This document shows positions 50,277-59,412 of a DNA stretch of 64,000 nt, piece after piece. The translations under genes were made by a program, and so were the position numbers. The notes below the pieces were generated by a model that was not told the DNA's origin, did no database searches, and saw only the letters and a program-made list of their open reading frames with translations. Location of the stretch: positions 1,674,001 through 1,738,000 of the forward strand of contig CBDFKS010000007.1 of assembly GCA_965248905.1 (NCBI GenBank), read 5' to 3'. The stretch's first letter is position 1, and every line of letters starts with the position of its first letter. This stretch comes from CBDFKS01 sp965248905 (GTDB taxonomy: Bacteria; Chloroflexota; Dehalococcoidia; Lucifugimonadales; JAGWBF01).

Positions 50277-50563
50277 GCTGTGGGTCAACTTTTTTAGGGG
50301 GTCAATAAGGCAGGCTTCAAACAAAGTCCGGCCTAGCATGAGGGACACAGTGGGATAGGGTCATCATCACATCGTTTTATATTCTTCCGTTTTGATCTAA
50401 CCATGAAGTCTGTCCTTCAATAATACAAGCAAATTAGAAAGGGGGTGAAAGTAACCGAATTTTAATGAGGCACATGGCTCCCAGTTGCTGATGTAGGTTA
50501 AAAAAGGCAGGTTTTGTCCAATTATAGGGGTGGTAAATCTTTTGGGAGGTGTTGAGTGCGGCT

Positions 50564-51394
50564 ATGATGACAACATCTGTAAGAATATTAAGCGACGGAA
50601 TTATCAAATTTGATGGTGGAACAATGTTTGGGCAGGTGCCCAAGGTATCATGGGAGAACAAAGTAGCCACTGACAGAAAGAACCGAATCACCCTAGGACT
50701 TAACTGCCTACTCATCAGCATAGCTGGCAAGACCGTGTTGGTTGACGCCGGCGTGGGATCCAAAGAACTGGACAACGATAAGGAGACCTACGGGCTCGTT
50801 CCCAGCAGACTTGTAAAGGGACTACGCGGACTGGGAATCTCGCCGAAGGAGGTCGACGCGGTTATCCTCACTCATCTACATTTTGATCATTGTGGTGGGG
50901 CTACTAGATTAGACCGAGCTGGGACCCTGGTCCCGACCTTTCCGAGAGCCCGCTATTTCGTACAAGGTGGTTGCTGGGAAGATGCATGCAGCCCTAACGA
51001 ACGATGCCAAGGTGTACACAGGGAAGAGGACTTTAGCCCAATAGAGGACGCAGGCCAACTGGAGCTCTTGGACGGAGATAAAGAAGTTTATCCCGGACTA
51101 TGGGTGAAAGTGACAGATGGCCACGCCAAAGGCCACCAGATAGTGCTATTCAATCACGGTGGCGAGAGAATTGCCTTCATGGGCGACCTGGTGCCCACCC
51201 CGTACCACCTGGACCTGGCTGCAATCTCAGCCTTCGACCAATTCCCAGAGGAGACTCTGGAGAGGAAGCGCGATTTCCTGAAGCAGGCGGAAAAAGAGGG
51301 GTGGCTCATTATATTTGCCCACGGTCACGACCAAAAGGCGGGTTATCTGGAAAGAAGGAACGGAACCGCCTACCTCAGGCCGGTGGACCTGTAA
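50564..51394 (+). CDS. MBL-fold hydrolase (lactonase-like)
   Basis: 276-residue metallo-beta-lactamase-fold protein. ISIAGKTVLVDAGVG begins the fold, and the metal sites are ILTHLHFDHCGG, DGHAKGHQ, FMGDLVPTPYHLD and the final FAHGHDQKAGY. HLHFDH with the D-G-H-x-x-G-H-Q region is the pattern of N-acyl homoserine lactonase-like and related esterase branches. The ATG at 50564 is chosen with GGGAGG 14 bases upstream; TTG or ATG neighbours are possible. Stands alone, so the substrate is open. Confidence 0.85.
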   Translation: MMTTSVRILSDGIIKFDGGTMFGQVPKVSWENKVATDRKNRITLGLNCLLISIAGKTVLVDAGVGSKELDNDKETYGLVPSRLVKGLRGLGISPKEVDAVILTHLHFDHCGGATRLDRAGTLVPTFPRARYFVQGGCWEDACSPNERCQGVHREEDFSPIEDAGQLELLDGDKEVYPGLWVKVTDGHAKGHQIVLFNHGGERIAFMGDLVPTPYHLDLAAISAFDQFPEETLERKRDFLKQAEKEGWLIIFAHGHDQKAGYLERRNGTAYLRPVDL

Positions 51395-51527
51395 CCACCA
51401 ACCTGGCCCATTCCTAGACAGACCCTATCAATAGATCTCTCAAACGCGAGAATAGCTCAGTGGGACAACTGTTCCTCTTAGAGGAGCAAACGACCGCCCT
51501 TTGTTAAACTTGTGGTTAGGAATGGCC

Positions 51528-52862
51528 CTATAACGGTTGCCCAATCATGCTTTCTTCATCGAGGGCCACCAGGCGTGTATCGCTGACCTCATTGAGACCC
51601 GGTATGGCTGAACTGGTGAGGACTTTAAGGTAGTTATCGGTCAGGCCCGTATATACGTCTGTCCCGTTCTTGACCTGGCGCCTCTCCCACAAAACAGGCC
51701 TGACTGTACCGATGGCCTTGCGCCGGAAGGCTGATGCATGTTCCTGCCCCAGCTGTAGCATTTCACCCATTCGAGCCCGTTTGGCAGTATCACCTATTCT
51801 TGGCGTTATATAGGCCGCGCTGGTGCCAGGTCGCACCGAGTATGGGAACACGTGCATTGAGGCGAACTCCATTTCCTCGGCAAACTTCAGACTTTCCTGG
51901 AACTGTGGCTCACCTTCACCAGGAAAGCCCACGATCACGTCGGTGGTAATCGCCACCCCTGTGACTCTGGACCGCACCAACTCTACAGCCTGGGCATACT
52001 GGTTCGCCGAGTAGCGGCGCCTCATGCCCTTCAGCACGTAATCGCTACCGCTTTGCAGCGGCATATGGAAGTGGGGACACAAACGTGGATCCTGCCATAG
52101 CTCCAATAACTCTGAGGTAATCTCTTGGGGCTGTAAAGAGGAAACCCGTAGCCTCTCGATATTTGTTTCCCTGAGCAACAGCTCAACCAGGCCTGCCAGG
52201 CCGGCGCTTTCGATGTCAAATCCATAGGTGCCAAGTTGGGTACCCGTTAGCACCACCTCTTTGTACCCCTCTTCGATTCTCTGGTTCACCTGGCTCAAAA
52301 TCACGTGGGGCGGGACGCTTCGTTCCCTACCTCGCACCTTAGGCACGATGCAGTAGGCACAGACCTGATCGCATCCTTCCTGAATTTTGATCATGGCTCT
52401 GGTACGGCCTATGCTTCGTCCTTGCGATGAAGATGAACTCTCATGGCCATTAGGCCTGGGCACGGTCTCCACGCCACGCGCCTTTATGGCCATATCCACG
52501 AGGCGGTCTTTATCCCGATTGCCCAGTACCATGTCCACACCCGCCACCTTAGAAAGCACGACAGGTGCTCGCTGAGCGTAACAACCGGTGGCCACGACGA
52601 GAGCAGATGGATTCTGACGATGGGCCGCCCTCAAAGCCTGGCGAGCCTTGCTGTCGGCCACATGTGTAACCGTACAGGTGTTAACTATGCAGATGTCCGC
52701 CGGCTCCGAGGAGTCAACCAATCTGTATCCAGCTTGAAGAAACCTGGCAGCCAAGACCTCACTATCCGCCTGATTTAGTTTGCAGCCATGGGTTTGAATG
52801 GAAACGGTGCCAGGGACATTCCGTTGATCATGAGCATTTTCTGTTTTCTTAGCGCTACCCAT
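51528..52862 (-). CDS. mtaB: tRNA t6A methylthiotransferase MtaB
   Basis: 444-residue radical SAM methylthiotransferase that adds a methylthio group to t6A37 of tRNA. UPF0004 domain: IQTHGCKLNQADSEVLA, IVNTCTVTHVADSKARQ and ATGCYAQR give the auxiliary cluster cysteines. The radical SAM triad is CDQVCAYC in KIQEGCDQVCAYCIVPKVRG. A C-terminal TRAM-like domain follows (RPVLWERR...YTGLTDNYLKV). GCKLNQ and CTVTHVAD mark MtaB rather than MiaB. The start overlaps the upstream gene by 8 bases. Confidence 0.94.
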   Translation of the reverse strand: MGSAKKTENAHDQRNVPGTVSIQTHGCKLNQADSEVLAARFLQAGYRLVDSSEPADICIVNTCTVTHVADSKARQALRAAHRQNPSALVVATGCYAQRAPVVLSKVAGVDMVLGNRDKDRLVDMAIKARGVETVPRPNGHESSSSSQGRSIGRTRAMIKIQEGCDQVCAYCIVPKVRGRERSVPPHVILSQVNQRIEEGYKEVVLTGTQLGTYGFDIESAGLAGLVELLLRETNIERLRVSSLQPQEITSELLELWQDPRLCPHFHMPLQSGSDYVLKGMRRRYSANQYAQAVELVRSRVTGVAITTDVIVGFPGEGEPQFQESLKFAEEMEFASMHVFPYSVRPGTSAAYITPRIGDTAKRARMGEMLQLGQEHASAFRRKAIGTVRPVLWERRQVKNGTDVYTGLTDNYLKVLTSSAIPGLNEVSDTRLVALDEESMIGQPL

Positions 52863-53262
52863 CCTGCACCTCTTCCTCTTGAGGCAAGAGCTCCCACAGC
52901 TTCTCCAATGTATAGATCACTCGCTCTGCAACCCTATACAGTTGCTCCAGGACCATCCTGGAGTCCTGGACTCTGTAAGACACCGCTGAAAAGTTGGACA
53001 GTTGATCAAAAACCTCTGCCATCCTCCTATCCCGGGTCTCCTCGGCAAGCGCGACTGTATAGCGTTGCAACTCATCATCGGCAGCCAATCGATAGCCACG
53101 ACTGAGGGCTACAGCTTTTATCGCGGCCACCAGGCTGCCCCAGAGTAGATCTTCTACCCTTGACCAGTGCCCGTCGCGCATCTCTTTAAGGGCACTATCT
53201 CGAAATTGGAGACTTCGGCTTTTGTACCTTTGGATGGAGTTGCGGTCCCCTATATCAATCAT
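52855..53262 (-). CDS. Small helical HEPN-like protein, unknown function
   Basis: 135 residues, predicted all-helical, with no recognised name. The segment SRSLQFRDSALKEMRDGHWSRVED-type opening followed by LLWGSLVAAIKAVALSRGYRL resembles HEPN/PaREP1-like helical proteins in which an early A..E...G...A......A..A layout forms a four-helix bundle. The R-x(4-6)-H of RNase-type HEPN is not seen, so catalysis is doubtful. The C-terminus ends LWELLPQEEEVQDG. It overlaps mtaB by 8 bases on the same strand, indicating cotranscription. The gene looks real by length, start and overlap, but the function is unassigned. Confidence 0.6.
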   Translation of the reverse strand: MIDIGDRNSIQRYKSRSLQFRDSALKEMRDGHWSRVEDLLWGSLVAAIKAVALSRGYRLAADDELQRYTVALAEETRDRRMAEVFDQLSNFSAVSYRVQDSRMVLEQLYRVAERVIYTLEKLWELLPQEEEVQDG

Positions 53263-53432
53263 CGATTATAATCCAACTGTGCTTATATTCGTCTCTATAT
53301 TGTATCGTTGTCCGATAGCCAGTCCAAGTGAGCAAAGACCGGTAATGCTGGTCAATCTTTGGTTTAGACCTTGACCTGGCAGGACGGCTCAATCTAAAAT
53401 GCCACACGCAAACTATTAAGAGGAGGAAGACG

Positions 53433-54113
53433 ATGCCAGGACCCATGCACGGTATTATCTACATTCATAATGCCATACACAAAGAAGTGAACGAGTTCGA
53501 AGAATCGGTAAGAGAGCTAAATCGAGAGGACATTTCTCAGGTTACGGCTCTTCTAGACCGCTTCAAGTTTTTTCGAGGAGTGTTGAAGATACACGAAGGG
53601 ACTGAGGAGGAGTTCATTTTCCCGGTCTTGGAGGAGAAATTTCGGTATATAGCGGGAACATACCTGTTTGACCACAATCACCATGCAGGCGAATACGACG
53701 AAGTGGAGGAGATGCTTACCGGTCTCACGAAAGCCCGAGGTAGCAGTGAGCAATCCCAATTGGCCCGGCAGCTTAATCGCCAGGCTACGGCTCTTGCGGT
53801 GGAAATGGATATTCACATCACAAAGGAGAATGAGCTGCTCTTACCCGTCCTAGAGGAGCATTGGAGCATCGAAGAGCAGGGAGCAAGAACATGGTGGAGC
53901 AGGCGATGTCACACATACCGCCGGACCTGATGATGCAACTAGTGCCCTAGATGTTCAAGGCCCAGAACGTGGACGACCGGGAAGGCTTTTTTGCGAGAGG
54001 GGATGGAGATGTTCCCGCCTGAGCAGTTCAAGGGCATGGCCCAAATGCTTTCACAGTCCGTGCCGGCAGCGGAATGGCAGGAGATGGTGCGGCGCATACC
54101 GGAGCTGCCGTAG
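53433..54113 (+). pseudogene. Hemerythrin-like (HHE) gene broken by two frameshifts and a stop
   Basis: The first 150 codons encode a hemerythrin domain: MHGIIYIHNAIHKEVNEFE, KIHEGTEEEFIFPVLEE, FDHNHHAGEYDEVEEML, and MDIHITKENELLLPVLEE supply the His/Glu iron ligands. After about 53890 the reading moves by one frame to MVEQAMSHIPPDLMMQL, then a TAG at 53948-53950, and after a T6 run near 53985 it shifts again to FLREGMEMFPPEQFKG...AEWQEMVRRIPELP with a TAG at 54111. The repaired protein would be about 226 residues. The intact first part (53433-53930) could still be made as a short protein. Confidence 0.75.
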
Positions 54114-54223
54114 AGTTCAGTTGCTTATCGTAGCGACACGCGCATTCTGGGAATATTATTGGTTATTATCTGCAACCGGAAATCGTAGGTGGTTGCTCCC
54201 AGTCGTCTGGAAACCTTACATCA

Positions 54224-55129
54224 CTAAAACTGGGGGAACCCCGCCTTCCACTTGCGGATAGATAGGCGCTCTAGCCGCGTCTGGTACTTGCATTTAGCCG
54301 TGTCAGCGAATTGTCGGGCGCGGGCTCTAACACGAAATAGGCCACCCTGGAAGGATGCCATAGCCCTGCCTGAACGCGCCCCTGCCAGGGCCAACTGCCG
54401 CGTGGAGCGGGACTTTAGTCGAAGCAAGCCCTGATAGACCAGGAAGGTGATTAGGATAACCCCAGCGCCACCCACGGCATCCATCATGTAGTGATTTCCA
54501 GTGAGGGTGATGGCGAAGAAGGTCATCGCCGGATACATTACCCCAAAGACCATCAATACGGGACGCCTCATCCTGAAGTAAATGATGCCGAAGAAGATGG
54601 TCCAGCCGAAGTGAAGGCTGGGCATGGCAGCAAAAACGTTGTAGTAAACCGCCTGAGCCATATCTGTGCCGCCATACCAGGAAGGGCCAAATCGCTGAAT
54701 GGCATCGACGAATCCGTATTCCGGCATGAAGCGCGGAGGCGCCAGGGGGAACATCGCAAACACTAGGAGCGCGATGACAAAACTCAAAAGCCATATGTTT
54801 CGATAGTGGAAGTATTGGGGCTTATCTTTATAGTAAACGAAGATAGCTGTAATCATCAGGATCGGGATGAACGTGACGATGTAGATCCAGTTCAATGCAA
54901 TGATCAGCGCCTGGGATTGCCCTATGACCCAGGCTTCCCATTTCTGCTCTACGAAAATCCCAACGTCTATCTCAAATGCGATAACTTTCAGGGCGTTGTC
55001 AAAGGCCACATTCTCTACATCGGATATCACGAATTTGCGCACGAGCATGTATACGAAGTAGGAGCCCGCGATGATCGCGACCTGCTTCAGGTCCTTGAGA
55101 CGATCTCTATGTAAGAGCAGCTTTTTCAC
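54224..55129 (-). CDS. PAP2-superfamily membrane protein (inositol phosphotransferase-like)
   Basis: 301-residue integral membrane protein with about six hydrophobic segments. The phosphatase core is APPRFMPEYGF, AMPSLHFGWTIF (His in C2) and TGNHYMMDAVGG (His/Asp in C3), as in PAP2_3/Aur1-like lipid phosphatases and phosphotransferases. An Arg/Lys-rich C-terminal tail of about 60 residues is cytoplasmic. GTG start at 55129, 8 bases after the radical SAM gene stop, so the two form an operon. Likely acts on a lipid phosphate or phosphoinositol-type headgroup. Confidence 0.83.
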   Translation of the reverse strand: MKKLLLHRDRLKDLKQVAIIAGSYFVYMLVRKFVISDVENVAFDNALKVIAFEIDVGIFVEQKWEAWVIGQSQALIIALNWIYIVTFIPILMITAIFVYYKDKPQYFHYRNIWLLSFVIALLVFAMFPLAPPRFMPEYGFVDAIQRFGPSWYGGTDMAQAVYYNVFAAMPSLHFGWTIFFGIIYFRMRRPVLMVFGVMYPAMTFFAITLTGNHYMMDAVGGAGVILITFLVYQGLLRLKSRSTRQLALAGARSGRAMASFQGGLFRVRARARQFADTAKCKYQTRLERLSIRKWKAGFPQF

Positions 55130-55137
55130 GTTGACTT

Positions 55138-56361
55138 CTACTTATCGGCCTTGGTCTCTGCGCTTTGTACCAGGGCAGAACCGATGGGCACCGGCTCCTC
55201 TTCCCTATGCCCGTTCAGAACCAATGGGATAGCAACTCCCCGTTTCCGGCCGGCTTTGCTTTCCAGATAGACGTTGCAGTTCAAACAGCCTATCTTTGTA
55301 GTCGGAACGTAATTCTCATTGAACAGTTTTCGGGCCGTCGAGTAACGGCCATTGTTCCAAATCTCCTTGATGGAGTGGGTATTCAGGTTACCGAAGTCAT
55401 CCTTGGCGTCGGTCAGGTAGCAACATGGGGCGTAACCACCATCCCAGTTGACGACTCCACTGCGCCACAGCCGCCAGCACCGTAGACCGTTTTCCTTGTA
55501 CGGCTTGTCGAAGGGCTGGTCTCTACGGAATCCGTCGGAGGCGATGGGAAGCCATTGCTCCGCCAGTTTCGGATCGTCTTCTCCGTGTGGGAAATCCACT
55601 TTTTTGAATATTATATCGTCTATCCCAAGCTCTTTGGCCATCCGACGGGCCTCGGGTATCTGGTGCTCGTTCTGACGCATCACTATGAACTGCCACTCCA
55701 GGAAGGGGGTCTTGGAGCCCAGCTCGTTTTTCTTCTGGACAAGGAGTCTGATATTGTCGAGGACACGGTTCAGATGTCCACCAACTCGATAGACCTGGTA
55801 CACCTCCTGAGTGGTACCGTCCAGAGAGATTATGAGGGACTCGAGGCCCGACCGTACTATAGCCTCTGCCATCTCCGGAGTTAGTGGTTTATTTAGATTG
55901 GTACTCATTATCGTGGCAATGTTGGCGTTGTGGGCATAGGCTACATACTGGTCAATCTCTTTGTTTAAGAACGGCTCACCCCAACTGTAGAGGCTCAGCC
56001 AGATACAGTAATCCTTAATCTCATCAATGGTCTTCTTGAAAAGATCAAAGTGCATTACACCCTTCTGGCGATTTACGGTGCCCAAGCCAGTGTGACATAG
56101 GGGACACTTGAGCTGGCAAATGTTGGTGGTATCTATCTCCCACTCATAGGGATAGCCCGAGACCTTGGTTCTGCCGAATCGAAGCTGCAACTCAATACGA
56201 CAGAGGTTAAAGAGTTTTTTCCACGTTCCATGACGCAGGGCAACCTCAGTTCGTTGCCTGGCTCGGCCACTGGCTAGGGAGCCGATAACGCCGCCATTGA
56301 CCTGAAACCCGTTCTCCAGGGTATATAGTGTTTTGAGTAGCGCCGTCCTGAAAAGGTTCAA
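55138..56361 (-). CDS. Radical SAM/SPASM-domain protein
   Basis: 407 residues. The radical SAM triad is CxxxCxxC in NICQLKCPLCHTGLG, followed by LWLSLYSWGEPFLNKEI and SLDGTTQEVYQVYR. The C-terminal SPASM-type cysteines are GLRCWRLWRS, YAPCCYL and IGCLNCNVY, binding auxiliary clusters. An N-terminal segment of about 70 residues precedes the domain. TTG start with GAGGGA upstream. Cotranscribed with the PAP2-like gene. Related proteins act in peptide or small-molecule modification; no precursor peptide gene is seen nearby, so a lipid or glycan target is also possible. Confidence 0.88.
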   Translation of the reverse strand: MNLFRTALLKTLYTLENGFQVNGGVIGSLASGRARQRTEVALRHGTWKKLFNLCRIELQLRFGRTKVSGYPYEWEIDTTNICQLKCPLCHTGLGTVNRQKGVMHFDLFKKTIDEIKDYCIWLSLYSWGEPFLNKEIDQYVAYAHNANIATIMSTNLNKPLTPEMAEAIVRSGLESLIISLDGTTQEVYQVYRVGGHLNRVLDNIRLLVQKKNELGSKTPFLEWQFIVMRQNEHQIPEARRMAKELGIDDIIFKKVDFPHGEDDPKLAEQWLPIASDGFRRDQPFDKPYKENGLRCWRLWRSGVVNWDGGYAPCCYLTDAKDDFGNLNTHSIKEIWNNGRYSTARKLFNENYVPTTKIGCLNCNVYLESKAGRKRGVAIPLVLNGHREEEPVPIGSALVQSAETKADK

Positions 56362-56651
56362 CTCTTATCCCTCATTGCCCCCGATTATAGCGCTCGAACC
56401 GTGGAGTCGAACATGCTGACCCACACTACATATGCGGCTTAATTGATGCTTGTGGGACTATCGTACCACCAAAAATATCCGGCTACCAGAACCTTGTATT
56501 ACTGGGTATGGTTACCTCAGCGAAGCCGCCACCCTACGCATCTTCACCCCTATGTATCACTTGCCTTAAGCCGCCATACTGGTTGAACGGTTCCCAGTGT
56601 ACTTAGAACACCTTAGCATGTCAATGAGAGATTGTGCCTATCTATCGTAGT

Positions 56652-56680
56652 TTTACCTTGGCCTTACTATTGGCTATAAT
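56652..56680 (+). promoter_or_regulatory. Candidate sigma-70 promoter for the VOC gene
   Basis: TTTACC (56652-56657), 17-base spacer, TATAAT (56675-56680), 29 bases before the VOC ATG. The remainder of the 56362-56708 divergent gap shows no gene. Confidence 0.6.
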
Positions 56681-56708
56681 GTGTCAATACAATTTAGGGA
56701 GGACCGTT

Positions 56709-57089
56709 ATGGCCACAAGCGGGCTCAAATTGAATCATGTTAACCATGTTGTAACCATCGTCAAGGACACCAAGCGAAGCATGGAGTTCTATTGCGACTT
56801 CCTGGGTTTCAAGCAGATACAGAGCCAGGTCGACAATGAGAACATAACGTGGCTTCAGCTACCCAGTGGAGTGATGCTTCATCTCATCGAGCAGGAGGAT
56901 GGGCCAGCTCATCCACCAAACATTCATCACGCATTCGAGGTCGCCGACTTCGACACCGCCAAGAAGGCCGTAGAAGACAAGGGCCTCAGTATCGAAAGCT
57001 CCGGAGTTCGTCACGACGGCCAGCGCTACTTGTTCATACGGGACCCCGACGGGAACCGAGTAGAGCTCTGCACCCCATCCGGGTTTTAA
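56709..57089 (+). CDS. VOC-family (glyoxalase/dioxygenase fold) protein
   Basis: 126-residue single VOC module of two beta-alpha-beta-beta-beta units. LNHVNHVVTIVKDTKRSMEFY begins unit 1, with His as first metal ligand. IHHAFEVADFDTAKKAVED begins unit 2, and DPDGNRVELCTP gives the final Glu ligand. AGGGAGG precedes the ATG at 56709; upstream in-frame codons lie in the promoter. Members include glyoxalases, epimerases and antibiotic-resistance proteins; which applies is unclear. Confidence 0.87.
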   Translation: MATSGLKLNHVNHVVTIVKDTKRSMEFYCDFLGFKQIQSQVDNENITWLQLPSGVMLHLIEQEDGPAHPPNIHHAFEVADFDTAKKAVEDKGLSIESSGVRHDGQRYLFIRDPDGNRVELCTPSGF

Positions 57090-57304
57090 CATAGCGAGTT
57101 TGAAACCCGATTATGGAATCCTTCGCGGTCCAGTATTTTTTGGCCGGGAGCTTGGCAAAGCGACGGCCATTTAGCAAGTACCATTCGACTTTCATGCGAC
57201 GATCATCAAACCGCGTACCCATGCGACATGTCGTTAGGAGTGAATTGTCAGGCTGGTTTGGGTCCGCTGTCCTTATCCGAGCGATCAACCATTAAGGTAT
57301 TTTT

Positions 57305-57808
57305 ATGCGACTTTTGGATAGAAAATTCAGATACCGGGTACCTCAGTATCTGTTCCAGTGCGGCCTGGCTGCTACGTCCTTATTCGTAATCCTGCTGGTC
57401 CAGGACATAGTGATCAGAGCTGCAATCATAGTCGCAATAGCATCTACGGCGTTTATTATCTTCGTAGTCCCCAATAGCACGGCTGCCAGCCCGCGAAGAG
57501 TAATCGGGGGTCATCTTGTAGCTGTTGTCGTAGGGTCTATTTTCTCTGCCATTCTGAAGGCTCAGGGCATCGATGCGTCCTCCGGAGACTCTCGCTACGT
57601 GGTTTACGCAGTCGCGGCCGCATCGGTGGGGTTGAGTACACTCCTAATGGTGACAACGGACACGGAGCACGCCCCGGCCGCGGGCACGGCCTTAGGGTTG
57701 ATTATTCCCGAGTGGAGCTGGTCGGCGGTGGTGTTCATTATCAGCGGCGCGACTATCCTCTCAGCACTGAGATTCGTGCTGCGATCTAAGCTGGTAAATC
57801 TGCTATAG
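57305..57808 (+). CDS. HPP-family integral membrane protein
   Basis: 167 residues with four hydrophobic segments: YLFQCGLAATSLFVILLVQD, AAIIVAIASTAFIIFVV, VYAVAAASVGLSTLLMV and the last near SAVVFIISGATIL. The motif TDTEHAPAAGTALGL between segments 3 and 4 matches the conserved HPP-type loop of this family, whose plastid members transport nitrite. Standalone gene 215 bases after the VOC gene. Confidence 0.78.
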   Translation: MRLLDRKFRYRVPQYLFQCGLAATSLFVILLVQDIVIRAAIIVAIASTAFIIFVVPNSTAASPRRVIGGHLVAVVVGSIFSAILKAQGIDASSGDSRYVVYAVAAASVGLSTLLMVTTDTEHAPAAGTALGLIIPEWSWSAVVFIISGATILSALRFVLRSKLVNLL

Positions 57809-57847
57809 CTCATTCCAAAGGGACCGTGGGTCTATAGTGGACTATCC

Positions 57848-59326
57848 TCACCGTCTGGCCAGCTTCATGCCCAGGGCAGGCACTATAGCTATCAGCGCAA
57901 TCACCGCAGCCACACGGAAGAAGTCCTGGAAAAGGGTCAGCGCGGCCTCCGACACAGCAGTCTGGTATTCCTGTTGCCGTAGCTGCAACGCTTGGGCGCT
58001 CTCTCCATCCAGGGGCAAAGGAAGGTCGAGGCCCGCTGTCAAGCCGTGGAAATGCTCCACGCCCCAGGCCGACAGGGCGGCCAGGCCCAGAGCCATGCCC
58101 ACCATTCTACTCACCGTCACTAGAGAAGCAGCGGTGCCCCAATAATCCTCTGTAACGGCGTTCAGCGATGTGGCCATAATCGGTGCTATGACCAGACCGA
58201 ATCCGAGCCCACAAGTAATTAGATGGAGTGTGAGCCAAGGCTCATCGACGTCTATTTCCCAGCCACTCATGAAGTAGAACCCCAAGGCGACAAGACTCAG
58301 GCCTACCACCATCACTCCGCGTGCACCCAGCAATCGGAGAAGACTCCCTTCACTCAGCATGTAACCCCCAGCTATGGCACCAACAGGAATGGCTGCCGTC
58401 AGGCGCATAAGCTGAAGCCCTCCTTCCAGGGGCTCCTTTGCCATGATGGTGTTAGCCATCAGAGGTACGTTGACCATCCCTATTATCAGCGCTACTCCCA
58501 CGAGTAGCTGGCTGGCGTTAGCCGTCAGGAATGATAAGGAGCGGAACAGAAAGGGGGCCAATAGTGGTTGCCAGGTCCGTCTCTCCACCAGGGCCAACAC
58601 TCCAACGAGAAACACTCCTAGAACAATGAGTAGATAGGGAGTTGGGGAACTCCCGGTAAACGCATCCCTCATGGACAATGAAAGGGTCAGGGCTGTTAGG
58701 GCTCCGGCAAGCAGAATGCCGCCGAGGAAGTCTATTCGCCCTTCCCCTCGCCTCTGATTGGTCAGCAACGCCAGGGCGGCTATAAGAAGAGCGCTCTGGG
58801 GGATGTCAAGCCAGAAAATCCATCGCCAGCTCAGCAGGTGGATTATTGCTCCGCCGTACAGGGGGCCCAACACGGAGCCGGCCTCGGCCGCCGCACCAAC
58901 CAGACCGACGGCCAGCGCCCTCCTACCGGGTGGCATAACACTGCTGGCGATGGCCATACTGATGGGTACTGTAGCCCCTCCTCCCACCGCCTGAATCACC
59001 CTTGCGGTGACCATTTCAGGCAGGCTAGAGGCTAAGGCCACCATGAGAGACCCTATAGAGAAGAGGACCAGAGAGGCTTGATATATTCGTGGATACCCGT
59101 ATATGTCGGAGATTCTGCCTACCAGGGGCATTGCCACGGTGTAGCCCAGGAGGTATCCGGTGATGATCCAGGACGCCTGGTCTATCTCGGCAAGGGGTAT
59201 CTTGATATCCAGCATTACGCTGGGAAGGGCGGTTACCACCACCGTCTGATCAAGGGCTGTGGAAAACACCCCCAGGCACACGATGGCAAGAACAAGGCGA
59301 GCTGAAGGGCTTGTCCGAGACTCCAT
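57848..59326 (-). CDS. DHA2-family MFS drug exporter (EmrB/QacA type)
   Basis: 492-residue exporter with about 14 membrane segments. Segment 1 contains VFSTALDQTVVVTALPSVM, the antiporter start motif; GRISDIYGYPRIYQ is the MFS loop, and VIQAVGGGATVPISMAIASS with MPPGRRALAVGLVGAAAEAG is motif C of antiporters. The ATG at 59326 follows GGAAAGG. Expected to expel drugs or hydrophobic compounds by proton exchange. Confidence 0.92.
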   Translation of the reverse strand: MESRTSPSARLVLAIVCLGVFSTALDQTVVVTALPSVMLDIKIPLAEIDQASWIITGYLLGYTVAMPLVGRISDIYGYPRIYQASLVLFSIGSLMVALASSLPEMVTARVIQAVGGGATVPISMAIASSVMPPGRRALAVGLVGAAAEAGSVLGPLYGGAIIHLLSWRWIFWLDIPQSALLIAALALLTNQRRGEGRIDFLGGILLAGALTALTLSLSMRDAFTGSSPTPYLLIVLGVFLVGVLALVERRTWQPLLAPFLFRSLSFLTANASQLLVGVALIIGMVNVPLMANTIMAKEPLEGGLQLMRLTAAIPVGAIAGGYMLSEGSLLRLLGARGVMVVGLSLVALGFYFMSGWEIDVDEPWLTLHLITCGLGFGLVIAPIMATSLNAVTEDYWGTAASLVTVSRMVGMALGLAALSAWGVEHFHGLTAGLDLPLPLDGESAQALQLRQQEYQTAVSEAALTLFQDFFRVAAVIALIAIVPALGMKLARR

Positions 59327-59412
59327 GCCTTTCCATACTACCACTTCGGCAGCTGGTTACCCGCGGTGTAATGCTGCAGATTCACGAAGTCTTAAAGACA
59401 GCGACCGCTTAT

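Noticed and set aside
51450..51500. GAATAGCTCAGTGGGA resembles a tRNA D-arm
   Set aside because: No acceptor, anticodon or T arm can be paired around it; only a short CTCTTAGAGG hairpin is present.
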